From the NCBI RefSeq assembly GCF_008386505.1, contig NZ_VUNZ01000001.1:1605937-1669936 (forward strand): DNA of 64,000 nt, read 5' to 3'. This document shows positions 26,691 through 37,923 of this stretch, one piece after another. The notes beneath the pieces were generated by a model, which saw only the letters and a program-made list of their open reading frames with translations, was not told where the DNA came from and made no database searches. Numbering within the stretch: the stretch's first letter is position 1; every line of letters starts with the position of its first letter. The position numbers and the translations under genes were made by a program. This stretch comes from Chryseobacterium sediminis. Its GTDB lineage: Bacteria; Bacteroidota; Bacteroidia; Flavobacteriales; Weeksellaceae.

Positions 26691-29600
26691 AAACTGCATC
26701 AGGCGGGTGCATTTCCCGTTCTAAGTTTAGGAAATGAGTTAGTGACTGCCCAGGAAGCGTTACATCAACTTGATCAGATAGACGTACCATCGTATGGTAT
26801 TTATTTTTCTAATGACAATTTCACCGCTCTTCAAATTCCTGAAAAAGTAAGGTTTGCAATCCTTCCGTTCGGAATGTCTAAACCTCAAAACCTGCCTGTA
26901 GTTTATCAGGTAACCAGTTTGGAAGAGGCCAGACAAGCTGAACAATCAGGAGCAGAAGGAATCATTATCAAAGGGAATGAAGCAGGTGGATGGGTAGGCT
27001 ATGAATCCACGTTTGTATTATTTCAGCGTGTGATCAAAGAAATTCAGAACATTCCGGTGTGGGTACAGGGAGGAATAGGTCTCCATACTGCAGCGGCATC
27101 AAAAGCATTGGGAGCAACAGGAGTTGTACTGGACAGCCAGCTGGCACTGTTCCCTGAAAGTTCAGTTCCTAAAGATCTGAAAGAAGTTTGCTCAAAGCTG
27201 AATGGTACGGAAACTAAGGTGATTGCTAATCATCGTGTATTGGTAAGACCCAATTCACCGGTATTACCAGAAAACACAACGACTAAAGATCTGAAACAGT
27301 ACTTCAACGGTCTGGATCTTAGTACATGTTATATCCCTATGGGACAAGACATTTCGCTGGCAACAGATCTGTATGAGGATTTCAAAACCTTGAAAAAACT
27401 GGTTTTCGGATTCAAAGAAGCCATGTATGGACACCTTAAGCAGGCAAAAGCACTTAAAGTAATTGATAAAGACAACTCTTTAGCTCAGGAACTGGGTCTT
27501 CGTTATCCCATCGCTCAAGGTCCAATGACGCGTGTAAGCGATGTTCCGCTATTTGCCAATGCAGTAGCAGACGCCGGAGCTTTACCTTTTGTTGCCTTAT
27601 CGTTATTGAAAGGAGAATCCGCCAAGTCTCTGGTAATGGATACCAAAAAACTTGCTGGTGAAAAAACATGGGGTGTAGGAATTTTAGGATTTGCACCACA
27701 GGAATTAAGAGATGAACAGACATCCTATATATTAGAAGCCAAACCTCCCGTAGTTTTGATTGCGGGCGGAAGACCAGCTCAGGCTAAAGTATTTGAAAAA
27801 GCCGGAATAAAATCATTCTTACACGTTCCTTCCCCTGCCCTTCTGGATATTTTCCTGAAAGAAGGTGCCAGAAACTTCATTTTTGAAGGACGTGAGTGCG
27901 GAGGCCACGTAGGTCCGCTTTCAAGTATGGTTCTTTGGGAAAAACAAATTGAACGTATCTTAAAAGAAGAACACCCTGAAAACATCAGTGTCTTTTTTGC
28001 AGGAGGAATTCATAATGCTTTTTCAACAGCGTTTGTTTCTATCATGACTGCGCCATTAGCTGCAAGAGGAGTAAAAATTGGGGTACTGATGGGTACTGCT
28101 TATCTTTATACACATGAGGCTGTACAGACGGGAGCCATTCAGGAAGAATTCCAGTCGCAGGCTATGCAGGCAAAAGATACCGTTCTATTGGAAACAGCAC
28201 CAGGACACGAAACCCGTTGTTTAAATACTGCATTTGCTCACCATTTCAATACAGAAAAAGCAAAGCTCCTTGCTGCAGGTATGGATAAAAAACAGGTGTG
28301 GGAACAGCTTGAAAAATTAAATGTAGGCCGTTTAAGAATTGCGGCTAAAGGTATAGAACGTCAGGGTGATAAACTTGTCAATATTCCTAAAGATGATCAA
28401 TTAGACTTAGGAATGTATATGATTGGCCAGGTCGCTACCATGCACAATCGTGTAATTTCATTGGCTGCCCTTCATCAAAGTGTAGTTGACAATTACGAAC
28501 ATGTTCAGAATGCGAAATTACCGGAAGAACCAGTTTCTACGGAAAAACCTCTGGATATCGCTATTGTAGGAATGGAATGTATTTTCCCGGGTGCTAAAAA
28601 CCTTGATGAATACTGGAGAAATATTATTTTAGGAAAAGATAGCGTTACCGAAGTACCGGATGAAAGATGGAATAAAGAATTGTATTACCACCCGGATTCT
28701 GACGGACCGGATGTGTCTCACTCCAAATGGGGTGGATTTATTCCTAAAATTGATTTTGATCCTTTGGCATTCGGAATTCCGCCACAATCTCTTGCTGCCA
28801 TTGAACCTACACAATTGTTGACCTTATTGGTCGCAAAACGTGCAATGGAGGATGCAGGATATGGTGAAAAACACATCAACAGAGAAAACATTTCTGTAAT
28901 TATAGGTGCTGAAGGAGGAAATGACCTTGCCAACAGCTATAGTTTCAGAGGATATTATAAGCAGGTTTTCGGAGAACTTCATGAAGAAGTAAAAGAAGCC
29001 TTCCCACATACCACAGAAGACTCATTCCCGGGTATTCTTGCCAATGTTATCGCAGGTAGGATTACAAACCGACTGGATCTTGGCGGTAGAAACTTTACGG
29101 TAGATGCAGCGTGTGCATCTTCATTAGCTGCTATTGATCTGGCTTGTCAGGAACTTGTATTAGGAAAATCTGATATGGTTCTTGCCGGAGGAGCAGATTT
29201 ACACAACGGAATCAATGATTACCTGATGTTCTCCAGTACTCATGCTCTATCCAGAAAAGGAAGATGTGCTACATTCGATGGTGATGCAGACGGTATTGCC
29301 CTTGGAGAAGGTATTGCTATTCTTGTTTTAAAAAGATATGAAGACGCGGTACGTGATGGTGATCGTATTTATTCGGTGATCAAAGGAGTTGGCGGATCCA
29401 GTGATGGTAAAGCACTGGGATTAACTGCTCCAAGACAGATAGGTCAGGTAAGAGCATTAGAACGTGCTTATTCCCAAGCTGGTATCAGTGCTGCTTCTGT
29501 AGGTCTTGTAGAAGCTCACGGTACTGGAACTGTAGTGGGTGACAAAACTGAATTAAGTGCATTAACTAACCTATTCAGTCGTTCAGGTGCATTACCGGGG

Positions 29601-32600
29601 CAGACTCATTTAGGTTCAGTGAAGACACAGATCGGGCATACAAAATGTGCTGCGGGATTAGCTGGTTTAATAAAAGCTTCCCTTGCGGTATATCACGGAG
29701 TAAAACCACCTACACTTCACCTTCAGCAGCCTAATGCTTATTATAATGCAGAAACAAGTCCATTTGCCTTCCATGCAGAAAGCGGATTATGGGCAGAGAA
29801 AAACCGTTATGCAGGAATCAGTGCTTTTGGATTTGGAGGAACGAACTTCCATACGGTAATTGCCAATCATTCTAAGCAGGATAATTCAATCGCGATGCAG
29901 TCATGGCCTTCAGAGCTTTTTGTTTTCCGTGGAGATACTTACGAAGAAGCAAAAGGACAATCAAGCCAGATTAAAGCTTTATTAGAAATCAATGATGGTA
30001 TTCCGTTAAAAGATATTGCTTACAGTTTAAGCATCAGCTCAGAAAAGCCAATCCAATTCAGTATTGTTGCAGACACTGCTGAAGATCTGATGATGAAGCT
30101 TGAACTGGTACTGCTAGGGATTGAGACAAAAGACACATTTACCGTAAATAAAAAAGAAGGTAAAGTAGCTTTCACATTCCCTGGACAAGGTAGCCAGAGA
30201 ATCAACATGGCTCGTGACTTATTCGTCGTTTTCCCTGCTATGCGTAAGATTATTGATGAATATCCTGAACTTGAAAAAGTAGTTTTCCCATCTAAAACCT
30301 TTAATGAAGCTGATTTAAAACAACAAAAAGAAACCATTAAAGATACCCGTTTAGCGCAACCACTTTTAGGAATTGTAGACCTTGCACTGGCTAAGTTCTT
30401 AGAATCATTAGGCATTATTCCTGATATGCTGGCAGGTCACAGCTATGGTGAAATACCGGCTTTATGCTTTGCAGGGGTATTTGGAGAAGATAAGCTGGTT
30501 GACTTAAGTGTTCAGAGAGCTCAGTCTATTTTAGACTCAGTGGAAGGCGGAGATCCAGGTTCAATGCTGGCAGCAAGTGCTACCGCGGAACGCTTACAAC
30601 CAATCATTACTAAAGTAGAAGGATGTTATCCTGTGAACTTCAATGCTCCTACACAATGTGTTATTGCAGGAAGTACAGAAGCAATCAACAAATTACTGGA
30701 AGTTCTTAAACAGGAAGGTATTTCTGCTAAAAAGCTGGAGGTTGCATGTGCATTCCACAGTCCATTATTGGCAAAATCCAAGGATTTATATGCTGAGGTA
30801 TTGAAAGAAGTACCGTTCGGGGAAATGCAGATTCCTGTTTGGTCTAATACTACAGCTGAAATATATCCGTCAAATCCGTCTGAAATAAAAGAAAGACTTA
30901 CTGATCATTTAGTACAGCCTGTAAGATTCGTAGAACAGCTTCAGGCCATGTATAACGACGGTGCAAGAATATTCATCGAAGTAGGGCCAGGAAAAGTACT
31001 TACCGGATTAACCAAATCCTGTCTTGAAAAAGATCAGCTGACCTTATATGTAGAAGATAACAGCCGTAATAAATTCAGCCACCTGCTTTGCATGCTGGCA
31101 CAATATTTAGGAACAGGCCGAAGCTTCAATATTGATAAACTTTTCGATGGCCGAAGCGTTAAGGTTATTGATCTTAACCAACCTGAGCTTTACAAGAAAA
31201 GCCCCGCCATCTGGCGTGTAAACGGGCAGACTGCCCACCCAACTCATGGTAATCTGCCATCTAATGGTGCTTTACCACTAATAAACCCTATTCCCATGAA
31301 CAATTTTACTAATAATCCACAGGCTCCTGCAACCGAAGCTCAGTCTACTGCTGAACGCATGCTGCAGGAATATTTAAACAGTATGAAATTAATGATACAG
31401 GCACAGCGTGATGTGATGCTTTCCTTTATGGGGCAGAATCCTCAGGCGTTCCCTGCTCCTGTATACCATTCACCCGTACAGACTCCTGCACACCAGCCAA
31501 TATCTGCCATTCCGGTTCAGCCTGTTCAACAGGAAAAACCGGTAGCCGTTGCAGCTGTGAAGCAAGCGCCTTCAAGAGATATCAAATCCTTATTACTACA
31601 GGTAGTAAGTGACAAAACAGGATATCCTCAGGAAATGCTGGGTATGGAAATGGACCTGGAAGCTGATTTAAGTATTGATTCTATTAAAAGAGTTGAAATC
31701 ATAGGAACCCTTCGTAATGAACTGGGAACTCTGGGCAACGGAAATACCAGTGAAGATACCGTTATGGAACAGTTAGCAGGAATAAAAACCTTAAGCGGTC
31801 TTGTTTCATGGCTTACTGAATTCTCAGGAGCAGGAACAACTGCTGCCCCTGAAAAAAACGGATCAGCAGCTGAAACCATTACTTCACAAGCTCAGCCGGC
31901 TTTCTCTTTTGAAGACCTTCAAAATGCTATTCTGAATATTGTAAGTGAAAAAACAGGATATCCAAAAGAAATGTTAGGTCTTGATCTTGACTTGGAGGCA
32001 GATTTAAGTATAGATTCCATTAAACGTATGGAAATCATCGGTGATCTTAAAACTAAGATCGGGTTTGGTCAAAACCTTGAACAGGCTGATGATGTCATGG
32101 AAAAGCTGGCTGCTATTAAAACCCTTCGCGGTCTGGCAAGCTGGATCAGCGAAATGAATGGTGAAGCGAACGAAACCAGTAACGAAATCAAGGAAACAAA
32201 CACTGTAGAGCCAACGCTAAACGTACTTTCACGTCTTCGTTTTGATATTACTCCTACAGACGCCTCTTTAGTACAAAATACAGAAGTATTGCAGGGAAAA
32301 CGTTTTGCCATTACTCAGGATGACAGCAAACAGACTTCCGCGATCAAAGAAGCTTTAGAAAAACATGGAGCTATCGTAGAATTGGTAGATACAGAAAAAG
32401 ATCTTTCAAATATTGACGGATTAATTATGCTGGACCTGTTCTCAGCTGTTGACAAACCAAGCATTATCGATCACGTAGATCTGATCAAAAAACTGGATTT
32501 TGATAAAGCTAAATGGGTATACCTTATTTCAGATATTCCGGCTCATCTTCAGGAAATCACTGATGTAAGCATATTGCGTCATCATCAGGGGTATCCGGGA

Positions 32601-33647
32601 CTTTTCAAAAGTCTGGCAAGAGAATTTGACAATACCACTTGCAGATTGATCAGTCTAAGCACTCCTCAGGAAGTAGATCAGATAGCTGAAATTACATTAA
32701 AGGAAATCCTTACTAACGATAAACCAGCAGAGATCATTTACAAAAATGACCAAAGACATAAAGTAGACATTATCCCTTCCCCATTGTCAACAAGTCTGAA
32801 TGAAGCACATATTCAATTGGATAAAAAGTCTGTGGTCCTGGTATTGGGAGGTGCTCAAGGAATTACTGCTGAATTGGTAAAACATATGTCTCAGGCTTAT
32901 CCTTGTACCTATATTCTGGTAGGAAGATCAGCAGATCCGAGAAATGAAATTTCTGCAAAAGAATTTGAAGGAATGAAAACCAAAGAGGAAATCAGAGGTT
33001 TCCTTATTAAATCCGGTCAATTTACATCTCCTGCAGAAATAGAAAAAGAAACGACCAAGATTTTCAAAAATAATCAGATCCTACGTACAATCCGTGATAT
33101 GGAAGACCTTGGAAACACCATTATTTACCAATCATTGGACCTTTGTGATGAAGAAGGTTTGAGTAATCTTATAAGCAATATCTATGAAAAATACGACCGC
33201 CTTGACGGAGTAATTCATGGAGCAGGTCTTTTAGAAGATAAATTATTCAAACAAAAGACAACAAGCTCTTTCGGACGTGTATTTGATACCAAAGTAAAAC
33301 CACTTCGTGTATTGGCTGAACAACTTCGTACCGACTGCCAGTTTGTAGTATTATTTTCGAGTATCGCTTCCGTGTACGGTAACAAAGGACAGACAGATTA
33401 TGCTGCTGCCAACAGTGTACTGGATGATTACGCGAACGCTTTAAACAAAAGGTTAAAAGGAAAAGTAATCTCTATCAACTGGGGACCATGGAAAGGAGCC
33501 GGAATGGTTTCTTCCACCCTTGAATCAGAATACGAACGCAGAGGAATTTCCATGATTCCATTGGATGAAGGGAAAGAAATCTTCCTTAACGAAATAAAAT
33601 ACGGAACTGAAAGCCAGGTGCTGATCATGTCAGGAAATAATTGGTAA
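26628..33647 (+). CDS. Pfa/HglE-type PKS: NMO-like x2, KS, AT, ACP x2, KR
   Basis: 2339 aa from the Met at 26628 (the start kept in the upstream duplicate; an ATG at 26592 adds 12 unsupported codons). Domains: NMO/2-nitropropane-dioxygenase-like barrel (1-215) with EAGGW where His is expected (Trp122); second NMO-like barrel (289-620) with intact ECGGH (His427), a likely FMN enoyl reductase; ketosynthase from 639 with Cys829, His964, His1004; acyltransferase from 1180 with GHSYG Ser1272; two carrier domains with DSIKR Ser1685 and Ser1797; ketoreductase from 2069 (GGAQGI, FSSIAS, YAAAN). The SIDSIKR carriers and domain order are those of PUFA and heterocyst-glycolipid synthases. No dehydratase here; PKS2 supplies one. 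Iterative long-chain synthesis is inferred. Confidence 0.9.
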   Translation: MKNLTIIGLTPFEKPDVNLIPKLHQAGAFPVLSLGNELVTAQEALHQLDQIDVPSYGIYFSNDNFTALQIPEKVRFAILPFGMSKPQNLPVVYQVTSLEEARQAEQSGAEGIIIKGNEAGGWVGYESTFVLFQRVIKEIQNIPVWVQGGIGLHTAAASKALGATGVVLDSQLALFPESSVPKDLKEVCSKLNGTETKVIANHRVLVRPNSPVLPENTTTKDLKQYFNGLDLSTCYIPMGQDISLATDLYEDFKTLKKLVFGFKEAMYGHLKQAKALKVIDKDNSLAQELGLRYPIAQGPMTRVSDVPLFANAVADAGALPFVALSLLKGESAKSLVMDTKKLAGEKTWGVGILGFAPQELRDEQTSYILEAKPPVVLIAGGRPAQAKVFEKAGIKSFLHVPSPALLDIFLKEGARNFIFEGRECGGHVGPLSSMVLWEKQIERILKEEHPENISVFFAGGIHNAFSTAFVSIMTAPLAARGVKIGVLMGTAYLYTHEAVQTGAIQEEFQSQAMQAKDTVLLETAPGHETRCLNTAFAHHFNTEKAKLLAAGMDKKQVWEQLEKLNVGRLRIAAKGIERQGDKLVNIPKDDQLDLGMYMIGQVATMHNRVISLAALHQSVVDNYEHVQNAKLPEEPVSTEKPLDIAIVGMECIFPGAKNLDEYWRNIILGKDSVTEVPDERWNKELYYHPDSDGPDVSHSKWGGFIPKIDFDPLAFGIPPQSLAAIEPTQLLTLLVAKRAMEDAGYGEKHINRENISVIIGAEGGNDLANSYSFRGYYKQVFGELHEEVKEAFPHTTEDSFPGILANVIAGRITNRLDLGGRNFTVDAACASSLAAIDLACQELVLGKSDMVLAGGADLHNGINDYLMFSSTHALSRKGRCATFDGDADGIALGEGIAILVLKRYEDAVRDGDRIYSVIKGVGGSSDGKALGLTAPRQIGQVRALERAYSQAGISAASVGLVEAHGTGTVVGDKTELSALTNLFSRSGALPGQTHLGSVKTQIGHTKCAAGLAGLIKASLAVYHGVKPPTLHLQQPNAYYNAETSPFAFHAESGLWAEKNRYAGISAFGFGGTNFHTVIANHSKQDNSIAMQSWPSELFVFRGDTYEEAKGQSSQIKALLEINDGIPLKDIAYSLSISSEKPIQFSIVADTAEDLMMKLELVLLGIETKDTFTVNKKEGKVAFTFPGQGSQRINMARDLFVVFPAMRKIIDEYPELEKVVFPSKTFNEADLKQQKETIKDTRLAQPLLGIVDLALAKFLESLGIIPDMLAGHSYGEIPALCFAGVFGEDKLVDLSVQRAQSILDSVEGGDPGSMLAASATAERLQPIITKVEGCYPVNFNAPTQCVIAGSTEAINKLLEVLKQEGISAKKLEVACAFHSPLLAKSKDLYAEVLKEVPFGEMQIPVWSNTTAEIYPSNPSEIKERLTDHLVQPVRFVEQLQAMYNDGARIFIEVGPGKVLTGLTKSCLEKDQLTLYVEDNSRNKFSHLLCMLAQYLGTGRSFNIDKLFDGRSVKVIDLNQPELYKKSPAIWRVNGQTAHPTHGNLPSNGALPLINPIPMNNFTNNPQAPATEAQSTAERMLQEYLNSMKLMIQAQRDVMLSFMGQNPQAFPAPVYHSPVQTPAHQPISAIPVQPVQQEKPVAVAAVKQAPSRDIKSLLLQVVSDKTGYPQEMLGMEMDLEADLSIDSIKRVEIIGTLRNELGTLGNGNTSEDTVMEQLAGIKTLSGLVSWLTEFSGAGTTAAPEKNGSAAETITSQAQPAFSFEDLQNAILNIVSEKTGYPKEMLGLDLDLEADLSIDSIKRMEIIGDLKTKIGFGQNLEQADDVMEKLAAIKTLRGLASWISEMNGEANETSNEIKETNTVEPTLNVLSRLRFDITPTDASLVQNTEVLQGKRFAITQDDSKQTSAIKEALEKHGAIVELVDTEKDLSNIDGLIMLDLFSAVDKPSIIDHVDLIKKLDFDKAKWVYLISDIPAHLQEITDVSILRHHQGYPGLFKSLAREFDNTTCRLISLSTPQEVDQIAEITLKEILTNDKPAEIIYKNDQRHKVDIIPSPLSTSLNEAHIQLDKKSVVLVLGGAQGITAELVKHMSQAYPCTYILVGRSADPRNEISAKEFEGMKTKEEIRGFLIKSGQFTSPAEIEKETTKIFKNNQILRTIRDMEDLGNTIIYQSLDLCDEEGLSNLISNIYEKYDRLDGVIHGAGLLEDKLFKQKTTSSFGRVFDTKVKPLRVLAEQLRTDCQFVVLFSSIASVYGNKGQTDYAAANSVLDDYANALNKRLKGKVISINWGPWKGAGMVSSTLESEYERRGISMIPLDEGKEIFLNEIKYGTESQVLIMSGNNW

Positions 33648-33666
33648 AACTCTGTAGAAACTAAGT

Positions 33667-36600
33667 ATGAAAAAAACAGATGTTGCTGTAATTGGTCTAT
33701 CCTGTGTCTTTCCCGGGGCACAGGATGCCAACACTTTTTGGCAGAATATTGTCAATAAAGTTGATTCTACCGAGCTGGCTCCGGCTGATCGGATAGATCC
33801 GGTTCATTTCAGTGATGCGACAAGCCCCGTTGACCGTTTTTATTGTCAGCGTGGAGGATTTATCCCTGATTATACTTTCGATCCTACAGCATTTGGTATT
33901 CTGCCATTGGCTGTTGAAGGAACAGAGCCAGACCATTTGCTTACCCTTGATCTGGTACAGAAAGCACTGGAAGATGCAGGTGTATTTCAGAAAAATATTT
34001 CCCTTGAAAAAACGGGAATCATCATCGGTAAAGGAAACTACACTGGTCCTGGAGCTACCCGCGCTATTGAAATTGTAAGAACCGGTGAACAGATTTCTTC
34101 ATTACTGCAGGAATTACTGCCCAACGTTTCTTCATCCGACATTGAAAAGGTAAAACATGCTTTTCAGGAACGAAAAGGACGTTTTGCAGCAGATACTGCT
34201 ATGGGATTAATTCCTAATCTTGTAGCCTCTCTTGTAGCCAACCGTTTCAATTTAGGCGGTGCTGCATTTACTGTGGATGCCGCTTGTGCCTCTGCCTTAA
34301 TTGCTGTTGATCATGCCGTACAGGAACTTCAGAGAGGACGTTCCGATATCATGATTGCCGGAGGCGTACACACAGGGCAAAATGCCGCTTTCTGGAGTAT
34401 TTTTGCCCAGTTGGGAGCTATGTCACGCCAACAGCAGATCAAACCATTCAGTATGGATGCTGACGGATTACTGATTGGTGAAGGTTGTGGTTTTGTCGTA
34501 TTAAAAAGATTGGAAGACGCCGTTCGTGATCAGGATAAAATCTATGCAGTGATCAAAGGTGTTGGAGTAAGCAGTGACGGTACCGGAACCAGCGTAATGA
34601 GCCCATCCGTAAAAGGGCAGTTAAAAGCTTTGGAACAGGCATGGATCAATGCTGATTTAGATAAAAATAAAGTGGGATATCTTGAAGCTCATGGCACAGG
34701 AACACCCCTTGGAGATAAAACAGAACTTCAGACCTTAGCTCAGTTCTTCGGAAAAGAAGAAACTGCTCAGACGGCAGGTATCGGGTCTGTGAAATCCAAT
34801 ATCGGGCACGCTATGCCGGCAGCAGGAATTGCAGGACTGATTAAAACCTGTCTGGCATTACACCATGATACTTTACCACCAACCTTATATTGTGAAAATC
34901 CAACTTCGGATATGCAGAACACAAGGTTTGAACCGGTACAGGAAGCAAAAAACTGGTCAAAAACCGGACTTCCAAAAGTAGCAGCAGTAAATGCTTTCGG
35001 ATTTGGAGGAATCAACGCTCATGTAGTTCTTGAAGGCTATGATATGCCGAAAAAAGATCAGGTACTGATATTAGCAAGACCCACTCATGAAGAACTGCTT
35101 TCCGCATTACAAAATAATGAAACAGCCATTGGTGAAGGAGATTTCAGAGTTGCTATATTCGATCCAACGCCTGCAAGAATAGAAAAAGCCATTAAAATTG
35201 TTTCCAAAAATATCATCTGGAAAAACAAACAGGATATCTGGTACACTTCTACCCCATTATTAAAGGATGGTGGTAAAGTAGCCTTTGTATTTCCGGGCCT
35301 AGATGGTCTTGCAAAAGGTGAAGTAGATACGGTTAGCCGTTATTTTGGATTAACAGCTCCTATTGAAACAGAAGGTGAAGGACTTCTAACCGATGCTTTA
35401 AACATCTTCAACAACTGCAGTATCCTTGATAATTCATTGAAAAAATTGGGGATTATCCCTGATATGAACGCCGGGCACAGTTTAGGAGAATGGCTGGCAG
35501 GATATTCGTCCGAATTAGCAGAAGCCAATTCTGTAAAAGCTCTAATTGATGTACTTCACCCAGAAACATTTGAATTAAAAGATTCCAAATTCATCGCCAT
35601 AGGAGCAGGAATTGACGTTATAAAACCTTTTATTACTGAAATTTCAAATCTGTATGTTTCCAATGACAACTGCCCTAATCAGGTCATTCTTTGCGGAAGT
35701 AATACAGCGCTGGATGAATTGGTTCCTTTATTAAAGGCCAATCAGATTTTCCATCAGGTACTCCCTTTCCAATCAGGATTCCACTCTCCTTTTATCGCAG
35801 ATAAACTGGATGTGATCCTTGCGGGAATGGAAAAAGCACAGTTCCAGCAGACCAAAATTCCATTGTGGTCTGCAACAACCTTAGAACCTTATCCCGCAGA
35901 TCAGGCAGCGATCAGAAAACTGAGTGCAGAGCATTTGGTTCAGCCTGTTCGTTTCCGTGAACTGACCGATAAATTATACGATGAAGGGGCAAGAGTATTC
36001 ATTCAGGTGGGTACCGGAGGATTAATCGGATTTATTGATGACACCTTGAAAGGAAAAGCATTCAGCACGATTGCTTCCAGCGTTCCAACCCGCTCTGCAT
36101 TAGCACAGTTACAACGTGTGGTCGCTTCATTGTTTGTAGAAGGAAAAACGATTGCTCTTGACTTTTTAGAGATTCAGAATCACACAAAAAAAGCATCAGG
36201 AAAAGGTATTAAACTGGAATTAGGCTCTCCTATCATCCGTAATTTTAAAGAAGTGAAAGCGTTGGCTCAATCATTTGAGACACCAAAACAATATACCGCA
36301 ACTGCTTCAGCTATTGCCACCAAAAGCGGTCATCCGCTGGTACAGGCATTCCAGGATAACGTTGCCGATATGATACGTATGCAGGAAGAAGTATTGACTT
36401 TATTCCAAAACCGTCCGGAAATCACAATTCAACGCCCTGCAGCTCCGGCAGCACAAGTTGCTCCGAAAGCACCAAGAAGTACAACCTTCTCAAAAGACTT
36501 GTATGTAACGCTTGAAAGTCATCCTTATCTGATTGACCACAGCTTATTGAGACAACCAAAAGGTTGGGCTCATGTCGCTGATATGGAACCGGTAATTCCG

Positions 36601-37923
36601 ATGACCATGATTTTTGAGCAGCTTGCAGAAATAGCAGAAGCGGAAATTCCGGGAACGCTGGTTCATAAAATCATGAACGTAAGTGTATTCCAATGGATGA
36701 ACGTTGCCAAGCCTTTTGAAAAAACCGTAAAAGGAGAATGGCGAGGAGCCAGCCATGCTTATCTGGATATTGAAAACTTTGCCAATGCAGAAGTGATTTT
36801 AAAATCTTCTCCTGTTCCAACACCAGCTTTCAATCTTTCCATCGGTAATCTTTTACCTATCGAAAGAACCCCAGAAGAAATCTATGACATGCACATGTTC
36901 CATGGAGACAAATATCAGGGAATTACTGAAGTTTCAGCCGTTGGAGACAAAGGAATTATCGGAAAAATAAAAGGAAACGGTGGAAAAGGTTCGTTACTGG
37001 ACAATGCAGGACAATTATTCGGGCTTTGGCTGCAGCTTACTTTGGTGAAAGACCGTATTGCATTTCCTGTAAAAATCAGAGATATTGAATTCTTCGGAGA
37101 TATGCATGATCAGGAAGGCATTTTTGAATGTACCTGTATGCTGACAGAGCTTAATGATGAATTCGCCATCGCAGATATCATCCTGAAAAGAGACGGAAAA
37201 GTATGGTGTGCCATTACAGGCTGGCAGAACAGAAGACTGGAAATTGATGCTCCGTTATGGAATGTTTCCATGTCTCCGCTGCACAACCGCCTTTCAGAAG
37301 AGATTGCTCCTGAAGTATTCTTCTTCCACCAGGCTTATACCAGAGTGGCTTCGTGGGATTTTATCCTGAAAAGATATTTCAACCAAACGGAAAAACAGCA
37401 TCACCAGCAATTATTACCAAACAAGAAGAAAAACTGGATGGTAAGCCGTGTAGCAGTGAAAGATGCTGTAAGAAACCTTCTTCGTCAGGAAAAAAATCAT
37501 GCCTGCTTCCCGATTACGTTTGAAATCCGTTCCGATGAAGTGGGAAAACCTTACCTCATCAGTGATTTTACAGAAGACATTCATATTTCTTTAGCTCACA
37601 AAGGCAAAGAAGCTGTAGGAATCGCGAGATATGGAAAATCTGTAGGAATTGATATGGAACTGATGGAAGAACGCAGCTCCGGATTCTACGACATGGTATT
37701 TACCGACAAAGAATTAGCCTTATTAAAAGACAGAGATCAGGCAGAATGGACCACCCGTTTCTGGGTAGCCAAGGAAGCTTACGGAAAGTTCCTTGGAACA
37801 GGACTGAAAGGAAATCCAAAAGCCATTGAAATCGAACTTATAAAAGATGATCACTTGTGGATCAACAACATTGAAATCAAAACTATTAAACATAAAAATT
37901 ATATTATCGGATGGACACTGTAA
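33667..37923 (+). CDS. Second PKS: KS, AT, DH-like hot-dog, C-terminal PPTase
   Basis: A 1418-aa protein, 19 bp after PKS1. Ketosynthase (1-440) has the full Cys207, His342, His381 set, so it is not obviously a chain-length-factor-type dead domain. Acyltransferase (about 538-850) has GHSLG Ser605 and GFHSP. A ~90-aa Ala/Pro-rich linker follows, then a hot-dog dehydratase-like domain (about 940-1190) with HPYLIDHS at 952. The C-terminal ~175 residues are a 4'-phosphopantetheinyl transferase (GIDMELMEER near 1327; FWVAKEAYGKF near 1368). A fused PPTase can load the carrier domains in cis or in the neighbour. The combination resembles PfaC/PfaB/PfaE functions merged into one chain. Confidence 0.9.
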   Translation: MKKTDVAVIGLSCVFPGAQDANTFWQNIVNKVDSTELAPADRIDPVHFSDATSPVDRFYCQRGGFIPDYTFDPTAFGILPLAVEGTEPDHLLTLDLVQKALEDAGVFQKNISLEKTGIIIGKGNYTGPGATRAIEIVRTGEQISSLLQELLPNVSSSDIEKVKHAFQERKGRFAADTAMGLIPNLVASLVANRFNLGGAAFTVDAACASALIAVDHAVQELQRGRSDIMIAGGVHTGQNAAFWSIFAQLGAMSRQQQIKPFSMDADGLLIGEGCGFVVLKRLEDAVRDQDKIYAVIKGVGVSSDGTGTSVMSPSVKGQLKALEQAWINADLDKNKVGYLEAHGTGTPLGDKTELQTLAQFFGKEETAQTAGIGSVKSNIGHAMPAAGIAGLIKTCLALHHDTLPPTLYCENPTSDMQNTRFEPVQEAKNWSKTGLPKVAAVNAFGFGGINAHVVLEGYDMPKKDQVLILARPTHEELLSALQNNETAIGEGDFRVAIFDPTPARIEKAIKIVSKNIIWKNKQDIWYTSTPLLKDGGKVAFVFPGLDGLAKGEVDTVSRYFGLTAPIETEGEGLLTDALNIFNNCSILDNSLKKLGIIPDMNAGHSLGEWLAGYSSELAEANSVKALIDVLHPETFELKDSKFIAIGAGIDVIKPFITEISNLYVSNDNCPNQVILCGSNTALDELVPLLKANQIFHQVLPFQSGFHSPFIADKLDVILAGMEKAQFQQTKIPLWSATTLEPYPADQAAIRKLSAEHLVQPVRFRELTDKLYDEGARVFIQVGTGGLIGFIDDTLKGKAFSTIASSVPTRSALAQLQRVVASLFVEGKTIALDFLEIQNHTKKASGKGIKLELGSPIIRNFKEVKALAQSFETPKQYTATASAIATKSGHPLVQAFQDNVADMIRMQEEVLTLFQNRPEITIQRPAAPAAQVAPKAPRSTTFSKDLYVTLESHPYLIDHSLLRQPKGWAHVADMEPVIPMTMIFEQLAEIAEAEIPGTLVHKIMNVSVFQWMNVAKPFEKTVKGEWRGASHAYLDIENFANAEVILKSSPVPTPAFNLSIGNLLPIERTPEEIYDMHMFHGDKYQGITEVSAVGDKGIIGKIKGNGGKGSLLDNAGQLFGLWLQLTLVKDRIAFPVKIRDIEFFGDMHDQEGIFECTCMLTELNDEFAIADIILKRDGKVWCAITGWQNRRLEIDAPLWNVSMSPLHNRLSEEIAPEVFFFHQAYTRVASWDFILKRYFNQTEKQHHQQLLPNKKKNWMVSRVAVKDAVRNLLRQEKNHACFPITFEIRSDEVGKPYLISDFTEDIHISLAHKGKEAVGIARYGKSVGIDMELMEERSSGFYDMVFTDKELALLKDRDQAEWTTRFWVAKEAYGKFLGTGLKGNPKAIEIELIKDDHLWINNIEIKTIKHKNYIIGWTL

